The position numbers and the translations under genes were made by a program. A model generated the notes under the pieces. That model was not told the origin of the DNA, ran no database searches, and saw only the letters and a list, made by a program, of their open reading frames with translations. From positions 2,108,001 to 2,172,000 of the forward strand of contig JAQOTA010000050.1 in NCBI GenBank assembly GCA_029532415.1: a DNA stretch of 64,000 nucleotides. The letters run 5' to 3'. Source of the DNA: Marasmius tenuissimus (Eukaryota; Basidiomycota; Agaricomycetes; Agaricales; Marasmiaceae). Below, piece by piece: positions 36,103 to 47,985 of this stretch. The stretch's first letter is position 1, and each line of letters opens with the position of its first letter.

Positions 36103-38977
36103 TCAAGTCGAAATCAAGGACAATACCTTCTCGGCCAACGCGTATACAGTGGTTTGTATGTGGGTCCCTGGACCTATCGGAATTACGCTAGCGTCACAGA
36201 CCCTGAGGTTCGCCGTTCCATGAACTCTGAGTTGGCCGTCCACCACGCCTGGTCTCTAAGTCAGTTACTTGTTAGTGAAACCGTAGTGGATACTCACCGC
36301 CGAGCTCGCGTGGCGCCATTGAAACCGTTCCTATAAATGACCATATTATCAGACATCAAAATCCGGTAGAACAACAGTAATCGATACTTGCCCATGGGAT
36401 GGGAGGATGTCTGGTTCAACCGCCGGTGTATCAGTCATAGTCAGACTGTCAAGTCAGAACCAAGAACGACTCACGGAAGCAGTCGCCCGGATGTACCTAA
36501 TTCCAATGATGAGAAAGATACAACCGAAAAGTCGCCGAGAATAGCTCACTCAAGAAGTGCTGCATCGGTAGCGAGAGGATCTGGACTCGTCATCTGTTTG
36601 ATGAGATTCTTCATAGGGAGCGTCGAAGCCGCCCTGTATACCAGCCTGAGCGCCCCCAACAACAACTGGGAGTCTGCAGTAGTCGTCAGTCTACGGAGAG
36701 GGACATTCATGTAGGAGGGTCCGACCGAATTCGTTGTTCAAGAGGTTCGGGTTGATGACCGGGTGAGCAAGCGGGTCGGTGGAGTTGACATGCTGAAAAC
36801 AAACGAGGGCTTGAGTTAAGGCGCCGTCGTCGGTCACGTTTAGTCCTTACCACTGAGCCACGGCTTAAATGGTGCTGAAAATGAAGGATTGACTATCATT
36901 TCCTTAGCGACGTAGTTGTTCAGAGCTTACCATTCCTGCGACTATCAAAGAGATGTAACTCTTGTTGGCTTCGCCACCCAGAAATCCGGTGCTAAACTGG
37001 ATAAGTTCGATAGCAGGGACATTTCCTCGCAACCATTGGCGCTGTAGGTCAAAATGTACTCTTTGGAGGAGTGTTGGTTCGAGGGCAGAGACGCTACGAT
37101 CATAAGAGGCGAGGAGGAGATCGCTTTGCTTCTTGTCAAGATACAGCTTCGTTGGAAGGAAGGCGAGGCCTGTAGTCGTAGCTCCAAGCATACCGCCACC
37201 CGTACGATTACTGGGACTTTGGTCAGTCAGGAGGTCTCGTGAGGTGATCCACATACGAACTAGAAAGCGGTTTGCTCCTGCGCGAAGGTAGCGTTGTTCC
37301 TGAGTTCATCTGAAGGCAAGCTGAAGGCACGATGCTACGCTAAACCCAGATTCTGCTTACCAAATGTGAGATGTCCAGGTTCTAGCTCGAGTTGGGTGAC
37401 CACTGCCCAATGATCCTACTCGCAGACAATAAGCACGGCATTGAAGGCCAACTCTTAATACTACCAACCTGAAGATTCTCGCCTACACTCGGAATGTCGA
37501 TAAGGCTGGTTATATTTAAGCCCTTCAACAATTTCGCGTTACCAATCCCTATATCCAAGAAGTTAATGTCGAAACAAAGTAAAATCGCTGGGAGGTATGG
37601 CGTACCTGACAGCTCCAGTAACTGAGGAGACTGGAAGGTTCCAGCGGCGAGAATGACTTCTTTCGAGGCGTTTGCAACAAAGTACTCGTCCCCGACTACG
37701 AACTGAACCCCTGAAGCAATCAAGTTCTTCTCGTATTTATGAGTCACGAATAAGACTTTGGTGACCTATCGCAAGAGGCGAGTTATGGCGGGTACAACAT
37801 CATGGGCTACGACCGAACCTGTGCTCCTGTAAGGACGTGGAAATTGGGTTTTCTAGTGGAACGGCAGTAATATTCGTCTGCGTAAGATCGTCTTCCGGTA
37901 TCAAAGTTGACATTGGACCGCGAATTGAGGATTCCGTTGTTGTCGCCGTTCTCCTTGGGTGGACATCAGGCCACTTTCGCTTGCAAAAAGTAGGCCTCAT
38001 ACCGGGTTGGAATTAGTTTTTACTCCAAGATTGTTCAACGTTTTGACCCAAGGGAAGACAGGGTCAGCATAGAAGCTGTTCAGTCCAGACTGTTTGTTGT
38101 TTAGACATTGTAAGCGACCGGTTGGCGAGATGACCGCGTCAGGAAGCATGATCACTCACATGAATGGGGCCTCCATAACCAACGAAATTGGGATCGTTTC
38201 CCGCCTTCCTTTCGCTCTCGCTCAAGCCGGGGAATGGGTTCGATTGATTGGCTTTGATGGTATTTCCCTTCTTGAAGTAAGGAAGTAGCCCGTTCCAAGA
38301 CCAATCCTCCCCTTGGGCGAATTGCGTCCAAGAGTCGTATTCGGTTTTGGTACCGCGACTCCAAGCCATGAAGTTCATAGCACTCGAACCTCCAACTAGT
38401 TTACCCCTGGAAAACTGAACTGAACACCATTCAAGACCCTGATTAGCCGGATGCGCACCTCGCGTAACCTATGGATCGACCTCCCGCGTTTTTCTGCGGG
38501 ATCGTCGCGAAACTCCAATCATACTTTGGATTCCCTGCCGCACCTCCAACGTTCCCTGATGAGAGTGTTTTAGTCTCTTGCTTTGGCCATAAAATCAAGC
38601 AAGGCAAGTACCTGGAACGTCGAGCAATGGGTCGTCTGGATGGTGGAAACCTGCTTCGATTATTCCGACTCGCGTCTTACTGTTTTCTGCCAATCTTTCG
38701 TTCATCGGCTTCAGTATGGGGACGCTCCATAGACCAAGAGCATATTCACAAACCTTGAAGCGACTGTCAATCCGGCAGTTCCTCCGCCTGTCAAGAAATC
38801 AAGAGGATTGAGTGTTGGTCGAGTAGAAAGCGTCAAAGGAGGCTGACCGACGACGAGGTAATCAAAATCAAGTCCGGCGAACTCGGACGCGTCGTAGACA
38901 CGACCGGTTTGATCGCAAGACCGTCCTAAAGCCGTATCGAATAGGAGGGTGAGCGTAATTGTCAATGCAGCCAACAT
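36103..38977 (-). CDS. Secreted GMC oxidoreductase (aryl-alcohol-oxidase-like)
   Basis: An FAD-dependent GMC oxidoreductase of about 600 residues in roughly a dozen exons. It opens with a signal-peptide-like leader (MLAALTITLTLLFDTALG). The ADP-binding motif VVGGGTAGLTVASRL is joined across introns, with IIEAG at the end of the beta-alpha-beta fold. GMC signature 1 lies in KLVGGSSAMNFMAWSRGT, and signature 2 (GTFQSPQLLELSGIG) is also present. C-terminal SSHPMGTVSMAPRELGG and DASVIPIGPGTHIQTTVYALAEK segments hold the catalytic His region. An apparent TGA at 37966-37968 falls in a 49-bp intron (38002-37954). The intron 36391-36331 uses a GC donor. The family oxidises alcohols to aldehydes with O2 or quinones. 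It converges on the ICMT-like gene. Confidence 0.88.
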
Positions 38978-39316
38978 GATAGATGAAAATTGAAGTAGGT
39001 CGGGTCACTTGTGTGCACTTTCATGGCCCATTTTGATATAATATTCAGAATGGACGAAGAGAAGACGGTGCACAGTGCCACGGGCGGGATAAATAGCACA
39101 CAGCTGTGCCTGCGCCGTTCCACCAGATCAGAAGGGTTTCAGTCGTTATTACAACGAAACGAGTATGATCTACTCATACTTAGATCTGATGGGGAATAGA
39201 ATCGTGGCAGGTTTCTGAGTTTTTGGCAGTTTACCCCGCTGGTAGGCAGCACAAGAAGGTTGCAGATCCGAAAGCTGAGCATCGTATGATTTGTCGCCTT
39301 ATGATGTTGCCTCCTG

Positions 39317-39472
39317 TAGGGCTGCTCAATTCTCAGTTCGTCCCCAGTTCGTCAGCTCATCCCAGTTCGTCAGCTTATTTCGCGGGAATTTTTTGCGAAT
39401 TTCGCCCGGGACGAGCTGACGAACTGGGACGAGCTGACGAGCGGCCGACGAACTGAGAATTGAGCAGCCCTA
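39317..39472. mobile_element. 152-bp stowaway-like MITE with TA duplication
   Basis: Perfect 24-bp inverted ends starting GGGCTGCTCAATTCTCAG (39319-39342 and complement 39447-39470) are flanked by TA at 39317-39318 and 39471-39472. Inner inverted words (GACGAGCTGACGAACTGGGA and relatives) make almost the whole element fold back. TA duplication and size fit Tc1/mariner-type non-autonomous MITEs. It lies between the GMC gene and the first P450 and encodes nothing. Confidence 0.8.
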
Positions 39473-39740
39473 CAATGTGCGACCTTGTGGAGAGAATGAT
39501 CGGAACCTAAAAACAAGGAACGATATTTATGGTCACACCTTGGTGTGTCGTGGTCGGAGAAATGAGTCTTCAAGTTGCCATATGCTAGCCTATGCCAAAT
39601 TGCGATGATAGTCAGCGTCCAGTTGGGCGCGGGTACGTAATTGCAAGCCTTTGCGCAGCCTCCATGCCCAACTGTGAGTATGTTCACACGTAGAGATATA
39701 TTGTTCTCCGTTCTATATTTCCATAGTAGAATACATTCAT

Positions 39741-41852
39741 TCACGACCGGTTTACATGTGTAGCTCTTTCCTTGACGAACGCAGCTATTTCATTTGACCG
39801 AGGAATAAACGATACTTCGAACGCCTCAGCATAGCTTACGAGGCCACCTGAATACGAGGGGTCCAGTTCGCCTTTTGCTTCAATGTTTACCGTAGCCATG
39901 AGTCCCGAGACCAACAGAAACAAGTTGTTGGAGCCCAAGTAGCGCCCCGGGCACACGCTGGGTTCGTGTCAAGGTCAACGGTGAAGATTGTCGTGCAGCA
40001 GTCTTGCGACTTACCGTCGTCCGAAACCAAAAGCGTATACTTCGGGATCCAAAGCCGGATTCTCTCTTAGAAATCGTTCGGGGGCGAAGTCAGAGGTTGG
40101 TATGCCGGTGATATTATCCTTCGATATTTCCCTGAGTTTAAGTGAGAATCTCTGAAGGTAGACATGGAAGGACAGAGATATACCAGACGTTGGGTATGAC
40201 GATAGTTCCTTCAGGTATCCAAAAGCCTTTGAGAGGAATGAGCTGTGCTCAGAGACATCGAGAGGGGTTACCAAGATACCTTTATATTCCTCATCTCTCT
40301 TTGTTCTTCTCGCAATGCCGCATGGTAGTGCCGGACGCCAGCGAAGGACCTCCTTCACGGCTGCGTTCACGTAGGGCATACTCGGTTGATCTGACACAGT
40401 TGGAAGGCGCTCACGTCCTACAACGGCGTCAATCTCGTCCTGGATCTTCTTCTGTACAGCGGGGAAGCGGGCCATGGCGATGATGAAAGACAGGATGGAG
40501 GCGTAGGTCTACGGAGACAGAAGGTTTGTCCGAGAGACTAATGAAAGATCGGGAAGCCAGCTTACGCTTTCGCCGCCAGCTGTCATACATCAGCCATTAT
40601 GCCACGAAAAAAATCACTGCAAAGGAGCTTGCCTACCTCCGTACATTGACCCTGCAGCCCATAAGATGAGGTGATCCTGTTCTTCTTTTGAGATGGTGGA
40701 GGACCCGACGGCAGCGTCGAATTTGTCCAGGCAATCTCGCACGAAACATGGTCTCATCTCCCGCTTAGCGTATTGGAATGGCCGAGTGACCATGGAGAAC
40801 AGTAGCTTACGCCCGGCGTTGGCTGTTTTCGGTATGTTGTTAAACGGAACCCATGGAGGAATGCGCTTCACTGGTGTCATGAGTCGTGAGCACTCGAAGC
40901 CGAGCCGGAAAATGGTGAGGACCTACGTGCAGGTACCAAGTCAACGAGATGAGCGCCAGGTACTGTAGATTTGCTGATCATCTCCATAGTCTCCTCTGCT
41001 TCAGTGATGTACTAGCCAGTCGAGACATTCAGTCTACTAGAAAGTCGGAACTGGGGCAGACAACGACCTACGTCGTCATCGGGCGTGTTGAGAGATATCC
41101 CGTAAGTCACCGACATGATAATTCGACCAGCAGTCCTGGAGGGAGAAGCAAGCCAGTCAAGCCTTATATGCAAAGATACGGGCAAGATGGTAGTTCGACT
41201 CACAATCGAAGCTGGTCCATGAATTGCGATGGTTTCTCAAGGATACTATATAAGAATAGGACTGACGCGTCTTGCTGAATGTCATGATATTTCCTGACGG
41301 CCTCGATGCTCAGTGCAGCATGACAGAGTTTTCTTTGCTTTTTGAGAGCTGTATCATACGGGAGAAGTGGTAGACTCTGGGAGACATTAATGAGTGTGTA
41401 TTTGCAAAAAGAGTTAGGGAATCGCACGTTGTCCAGCCCTATTAATTCTCCTATCATGACAAAAGTTGGTCGGTCCGAGAATGACATCGCTCTATTGACC
41501 AGAAGATCTTCAACAGCTTCAATTGAGTTGAGTACGACTATTCCACGGCCCAAGGCCTCAACTGAGACAATATTGCCTGCGGAAAAGGACGCGCATCAAG
41601 TTAGCGATACCTAACAATGGTCAAAACAGTGCAGTTAGTGAGCCTACCATACCGACGTTTCCAGTCCGAGAACGTGTACCATGGGCTGAGCCGAGGAATA
41701 TCGAACAAGTTTCCAATCAAAGGCTTCTTGGGAGGACCCGGCGGTAAATTTTTTCGAGATCTGTTCCCGGAAAGTGTCTTGTAGGCGATGGGTAGTAAGC
41801 AAAGGAGAATGGCGGACAGAACTCCAGGTGAGAAACTCGGAATTATAGCCAT
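39741..41852 (-). CDS. Cytochrome P450 monooxygenase A
   Basis: A microsomal class II P450 in many exons. An N-terminal membrane anchor (VLSAILLCLLPIAYK) precedes the proline-rich NLPPGPPKKPLIGN hinge. The I-helix oxygen-binding motif reads AAGSMYG then AGGES across an intron. The K-helix E-x-x-R is in VKEVLRWRPALP. PERFLRENP is the meander, and the heme loop FGFGRR/VCPGR is split by an intron, with the Cys ligand in the next exon. The start chosen is the ATG immediately before the anchor; an in-frame ATG 54 nt upstream is possible. It resembles basidiomycete CYP5000-series enzymes that hydroxylate secondary metabolites. Substrate unknown. Same strand as the UbiA gene upstream. Confidence 0.9.
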
Positions 41853-42688
41853 GCTGAGTCCTATCGATGAGAGTTTTTGGATAGTACCAACTGTATAAGT
41901 AGGCAAAAGGCATCACACGCCGGTATTGGCTGCGTTTTATGTCCGGGCCTATTTGACGACGTGGTGGCAAACCCAAAAGAGAATCACTGACTCGGTGTCG
42001 TGATAAGATGGGGAGCTGGTCAGTGGTGAGGAAGGAAGGATTCAAGGAAGTACATATGGATATTGATTACGCGGCATGGGCTACGTAATCAGGCTGAACG
42101 CCCGTTCCAGGGGAGAAGTCCGTAGATCAACGCCGGAATTTCCGGTCAAACTTCGTTCGGGAACATCCGAACTGAGGCGCTGAAGTACTTGGAAATGTTC
42201 CAAAGAATAACGGTGGATGAACTGGTTTGATTCAAAGGGGTCCTTGTCTCAACATTCAAATTTCCGTGAATAGTCCCGATAAACGTCCAGTGTGATTCAC
42301 AAACGTCGGTAGCAGGGAGTCATTGAGAGGTCACTGTCGGATATCATTTTTTATATCCCTTTAGTAATAGAAAGCTTTCGGGTCGACTCAGGTTTTATGA
42401 CCTTATCAAGATTGTTCTCAGGAGGCCAAAAGGTATGGCCATATGATCACAAATACTGCCCAAAAAGACTCAATAGTACTTGGACACGTCGCCGTTCTGC
42501 AGCAATGGGTATTCCGAGAAGCACAGAAGACCATAGCACATAGATTCGCCTCATAAAACAGATGCCAGAACAGTGGGGCATGTCTTTGATAATAATGTAG
42601 CACGCCGCTTTGCCCGAAGTAAGGTAGATTGCGAATACACCAAGTCATGGTCATGAGAACCGTGATGTAGACCCTAGAATACAAACAT
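41853..42688. other. Intergenic region
   Basis: P450 A promoter and the 3-prime flank of the UbiA gene. Short frames such as 42418-42684 (minus) show no motif. No gene or repeat supported. Confidence 0.5.
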
Positions 42689-43759
42689 CTACCATTCGAA
42701 TACCCTTGCTCGTAGGTTGTACGGGAGCAGATGAGCGGCTAACAGCCATATCTTTTTCCCACGATGATCAACTCAGTCGTTTGCTCTCGGTATTGAGAAG
42801 GTCAAAGAACTCACGTTGTAAAGTAGGTAATTTCGCTTGTCCGAGACCGGATCTCTGAAGAAGAAATATCGCGTGCCGACCAACGCTCCCATTGCAAAGA
42901 AGAGTGCGCCGCTGGTGGGACCGAGGGAACAAAGATTTGCGAGGCCGGCGGACCAAGCCATGAGGACAAAAAGGATGTAATATCTTGACCCTTCAGGAGC
43001 GACGATGGGGAGTGTACGGCGTCCCGAGAGCTTGTCTCCTGCTACATCTGCAAAGTCCTGGTCAGATGGTTCAGCTCCTCCGTCCGGAACGCCAAAGGCA
43101 AGTAAATACCTGTGCAGATATCGTTGTAAATATCAAGATCCCGCTGGACACAATTGCCATTAGCGAGATACCATCTAAAGGCCGTCCTCCATCTCAAAGC
43201 CACCAAATCAGTCATCTGCCTCGAAATTGGATCGGGGCACTTACTCATACACACACTCGCCCCAACCTCGAACGTGGTATACCCGCCGACATTACAGAAG
43301 TTCTTCAACATCAAATGACCGCTACACTCGAAGTCGTCGTGCACAATCTCGACCAGAGTGAGGGCTGCGCTTGCATAAAACACCCATGGCGATCGGTATA
43401 TCGAGAATCCCAGACATACAGGCACTAACAACCATCGCAAAGATCGCGCCTGCTCCGCTGTTACCCTGCCCGATGGTAGCGGACGCCATGGTTTGTTGAC
43501 GAGGTCTTCGTGGCCGCTATATGTCTGGTTTGAGACGTTGGCTTGGAGGAGGTGAAGCCATAGCCAAATCACGGTAAAAATGAAGGATGACCAGTCGAAG
43601 GAGTCTGCGACTGCGAGAGAGAACATTAACTTGTGAAAGTGAGTGGTTGCGAGATCGGCGACGCGATAGAACTCTCACCACCGGAAAGAAGATAGTCTTG
43701 TAATCAGATTTCGTGAAGAGATAGAGTGTCTCTATATGATGATGGAGCGGATTAACCAT
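42689..43759 (-). CDS. UbiA-superfamily membrane prenyltransferase or terpene cyclase
   Basis: Five exons (43759-43679, 43629-43253, 43192-43110, 43047-42815, 42751-42689) encode 278 residues with many hydrophobic helices. The N-terminal LYLFTKSDYKTIFFPV and the NKPWRPLPSGR block (about 72-82) are hallmarks of fungal UbiA proteins. The first acidic site is N61...E68-D69 rather than textbook NDxxDxxxD. The second is a clear DxxxDxxxD (D177, D181, D185, in NDICTDVAGDK), which binds Mg-diphosphate. Family members attach prenyl chains to aromatic or quinone acceptors, or, like fumagillin Fma-TC, cyclise farnesyl diphosphate. Which applies is not decidable from sequence. An upstream ATG near 43,850 would require a different first exon. 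It is the probable scaffold-forming enzyme of the cluster. Confidence 0.88.
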
Positions 43760-44418
43760 CTTGTTGAGTGGAAGGGAGACAGGACCGTCAAGAACTCATA
43801 CCAGTGATAAAGTAGTCCCCTTAGAGTCCCCGAATTCGGCGAACAGTCTGGCATAGTTTTAACGTTTATGATTTTTTCGGGGCACCTGATCACGAAAAGA
43901 TGCATTGAATAAAGCAGAACATTAGAAAAATGGATGACACCACAAGATGTGCTCGGGGAAATGGTCCGCCAGGAATGAGTCAGAGTGAATCCAAACTTTC
44001 TAGAAGTTGCCGCTTTAGGTCCCGCCCAGGATATGACCGAAAGACCTGCGAAACGAAACTGCATTGTCCATCAGTTAGCACCAGCACTAGGAAACCGGTC
44101 GCAACGGAGACCGACTCCCTCTTACACTAGAACAATGACATTGTAGCTGACTCGTATATTAGTGAGTTCTGACGCGTGTATCTTGCTTGCCTACGCGCTG
44201 ACGGTCATAATCTGGATTCTGCGATGTAGTCGACTCTCGGCCCAGATTAGAGTGTGTCATCGGCCGAATGTCAATTACCACAGTATCGTCCTTGGCTCGC
44301 TCGCGTGCATCAAAAGTTACTGGAACACCGTGGCTGCGGCCAATTTGGTGATCGCACGACTTCGCGGGTGTTCGATGATCAGGAAAATCTCGTCCAATTA
44401 GTTCCATCAAGCAGCATC

Positions 44419-44770
44419 TTATCTTGACAGAAAATGCCAATACACGTTGCTCGACGTGGTCAGAAGTCTCACCATTGATACCGTCTCCCTGGCATAAGCG
44501 TTCCAGACGTCTGCGAATCCATGCGGCATGAAGTAGTGGTCCCTGAATGGCAGCGTTCGTGAACCGTCCATTGAGCAGTCTTTCCAGTGAGACATCGACC
44601 AGACATGATCATCTGTGGTTTTTCGAATGGGTTTCAGCTCGCGGAGACAATAAAATGCCAGATGGGGTTCGTTACGCACCTATATCCACGTAGTTCATCC
44701 ACATCCATCCGAAACTTGAGCTCAAGCCACCTTCAATGACACCCTGTCCTGAATCGTCCTGATGTACACC
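44419..44770 (-). CDS. Uncertain coding segment or gene remnant
   Basis: An 86-codon minus-strand frame (44679-44419) is rich in Trp, His, Tyr and Met, for example PFRDHYFMPHGFADVWNAYA. Just upstream, about 44770-44690 reads VIEGGLSSSFGWMWMNYVDI in another frame ending at a possible donor. The composition is more protein-like than neighbouring noise, but I recognise no family and could not find a start, end or consistent splicing. It may be a decayed or unusual gene between the UbiA gene and P450 B. Confidence 0.25.
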
Positions 44771-45464
44771 TATCGGAACCACAGCCTTTTGTCATCTCAG
44801 AGTGTGATGTGGAGGGTCCTTTTCAATCAAAACATAGCGATTTGTGATTGGGGGTCCTTAGCGTTTGCGAGCTAATGTCCTAGCTAGATTGTAGCAGTAA
44901 GTAAGTCAGCAAAAACTGGGATGGCGGAGCTGCAATTGATCTGGGCCTTTCCCACGAGTTCCGGAGCCACCCATCTACGGACATGTCAGACTTGCCTACC
45001 GGAAATCCAACTCTAGTCAGAGTCATCAGTTTCTCCGTGGCACTGAGTAATGCATGCAATGTGTAGTGCTTGTCTTGCGTTCATCCGATTCTGGATTGAT
45101 TGTCGTATGGAATGGCGATCGAGCGAGGGTTCAAGCGAACTGAAAGGATCCCATTGAGTCTGACTGGGCGGAACGGGCAGGTGTTCGGATCATCAGGCTG
45201 ACTTTGTTATCATCGCCATGCTAATGTGCTCACTTCGCTCTTCGTCCGAGATTGCTCTTTCGGAACTAGACTCCCAGTCAGGGCGCTGTGAAGTCCTAAT
45301 GTTAGTGTCCGCCTTTCCCGAGGGTCCCAAAGTATATGCCCGGTAACAATGTCGTGAATAGTACAGGTGATATTCATTGGTACCACGAAAGAGACACATA
45401 CATACGTAGCTGCACTCTTGGAACCATTTCGGCATTATTACACTTCTTGCGAGGTTCCTGGACC
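44771..45464. other. Intergenic region
   Basis: No supported gene. The right end is the 3-prime flank of P450 B. Overlapping plus-strand frames near 45,336-45,581 are antisense shadows of its last exon. Confidence 0.5.
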
Positions 45465-47985
45465 TCAGTTCTCCAGCGGTTTGATGATCACAGGCAGCTC
45501 GTTCCTCCCCAGGTCGGCCTCCCGCTTACGATCGAAGACCCAAGGCTGGACACTAGATGCGATCTTCAATTGAAGCTCTAGTCCTTTCGGAGACTCAAAT
45601 GAAAACTGAGTCAAAAGCTGGGCGACGATAACCTGAAGGAATAATACCATCAGCTAAGACAATAAGAAACGTAATCGAGGGTTCGCACAGACCTTGTAGT
45701 TAAAGATGGCTATACGAAAGTAGAGTATGTTAGTATACCGCTGCGTCGAGTAAAAAGAAAAGACGCACCGAGCTGCGAGCCCACGCAACTACGCGGCCCA
45801 TCGCTGAACACCAGCATTCCGCCCCAACCACCGTAGCCCATATCGGGAGGATTCTTCGAGAGCCACCGCTCAGGCATAAACGTGTCGCCATCAGAGTCCA
45901 GGCGCTGAGCAGCAATAATAGGTATGAGAACGGTCTGCGAATCCAAGTGTCAGGACTGGTCCGTAATCAGAGGCTAGATATGGGGACACACCTGCCCCGG
46001 CTTGACAACGATTTCGTTAATGAGTTTTCCTCCCTTCTTGACAGGATCCCGGAGTGGGATGACATCCTCTTTTGTGGCCGTTCGCTCCATGTAAGGTAAG
46101 CCAGGGTACATCCTCAGACTGGAGACAGAAATAAGGGTTGCGACAGAGAATAAAGGGTGGAATGCGTACGTCTCTTTCAAAACTGCGTCCAAGTAGGGTG
46201 CCTTATCTGGCTGCAAATCCGCCCACGTCGCATTGGGTGACAATTCCTTCCTGAGCCGTTCCTGCTTTTCAGGGTGTTGGGCCAGCTCCCAAAGAGAAAA
46301 TCCCACAGTCGTTGTCGTACTTTCGAACCCTGCAATGCTATTTCCATCCCAAGTGAGTTGGTGAAACACGTAAACCTGAGAAACATGGCACCAATACGAA
46401 CATGAATGTGGATATCTTGTGGATAGAGCCTCAATGAGGGTGGGTGGGCTGATAGACTCAAATACGCACGTGCTCATATAATTCTTGTTTCGAGATCCTT
46501 TCTTCCTCCGCGGCGAGCACTATTGCGTGTCCAGTAAGCGCGACGAACGGATATCTCAGTGAAGTACACGCACAAAGTCGACTCAGGAGGTCGCTCTGGG
46601 ACCACCTTTTGACTTCCTCGAGAAGTCCTTTATCACGATTGACGAGTTCTTCCGCTACTCCGGCCTGTTCGTGACGTTAACGAACACATAGACCAGCGTT
46701 AAGAGAGGGCAGACTGACATGAACGGTCCTTCTGGCCAGACCTTGACCCTGAATTGCACCGATTGGGAGGTAGTTCAGGAAATGGAAACGGCGCAACATC
46801 ATCAAGGTCTGTAAATGAAGCTTAGAAAAGTAATGAGGGAGCGAGATGTGATCGAGCGTACAAGGAATCCGATATACTTCGCGGCAGGCGATACGCCTTT
46901 CTTGCGAGCGTTGAGAATCCCTTGAGCCTCTTCTGAGTTACCGGCCTTAAAGTCATGCAGGAAGGCCTGATCTTAAACAATAAGAGAATAGCACGATGCT
47001 GACAGGACCGAGGGGAACGTACGACCCGTCCGACGATGTTTAAACTGGGATTTAGGGAGTGAATATGCATAGAAAGACAGGAAAAGGAACACTGATACGT
47101 TGCCTTTCCTGTCCAATCAACGATGTTAACCTCACGATTGTTATCCTTGTTGGTGTCGACATCACGAACGAGGTCCTCGGTCACCTACATAGGTATTAGC
47201 CTTGATTGAATGAGTAGAAGATATGACCTCTCGGGATACCTTCCAAGCGGCGTCGATTATGTCGGGGGACATTGTCTTGATATTGTCTGCACTGTAAAAA
47301 CAGTTAGAATTTCCCAGGTTTGTTGAGTACATAGAGTATGTACGTACGTTAATGCTGGACGACTGAGTCTTCGCATTCGTTTATGCTCATCTTCGCCTTC
47401 GATCCAGCCGAGACCTTCACCGAGAAGGCGTGCCACTCGGGGGCGTACGACTTCGCTGTGATCTGAACGGGTGTTTGAGAGAAAGTAGGCGCGAGTGAAC
47501 GTAACGTACGGTAATCGAAGACTTTCTTCTGCAGAAGATAATTGACGCCAATTGTATCAGAAAGTACAAGCTGGTAGATACAGAACGGTCAGTCACTGAG
47601 GTGGAACCCCCAAGGGAAAATGCCCACAATGTCGGGAGCCTAGGTAGGCATCGCTGTGAGTGAGTTATAAGGAGAGCAGAAATCAAACGACGTACACCAA
47701 ACGCGGCCTTGATCCGGAACGTTTTCCCGAATATCCGAATCCAGTCTCTGAAAGCGCGGCCTGGTTGTTGTACGTATACTGTCTTCTCGTGTCCCCAGAT
47801 GAAAGATGCATCCGGCTGCGATTCTTTAGTTGAAACAGCATCAGACAGAATGATCCACGAACCGGAAGAGGAAGATATTGAATAGGGGAGCGGACGGAGG
47901 GTGATACGGCGACAACGAAAAGGACCAAGAGTATTACGGACCCCGCGACGATTGGATGGGCAGCAATAAGGCGAGGGGCATCCAT
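45465..47985 (-). CDS. Cytochrome P450 monooxygenase B
   Basis: A multi-exon P450 with an N-terminal anchor (VAGSVILLVLFVVAVSP). The I helix carries HIAGFESTTTTVGF. The K-helix E-x-x-R is in LKETLRMYP, joined across an intron. A PERWL meander precedes the heme-binding FSDGPRSCVGSQLG, with the cysteine in CVG. The C terminus is complete (ELPVIIKPLEN). The AGFES-T motif and FSDGPRSCVG loop resemble Agaricomycete families such as CYP5144-like and CYP512-like enzymes; the exact family is not assigned. Its start codon faces that of the AKR gene 532 bp away, suggesting coordinated expression. Substrate unknown, probably a cluster intermediate. Confidence 0.9.

Noticed and set aside
37954..38002. 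In-frame TGA in the GMC oxidoreductase suggesting a pseudogene
   Set aside because: The stop lies in a 49-bp segment with good GT and AG sites; removing it joins two well-conserved GMC segments in frame.
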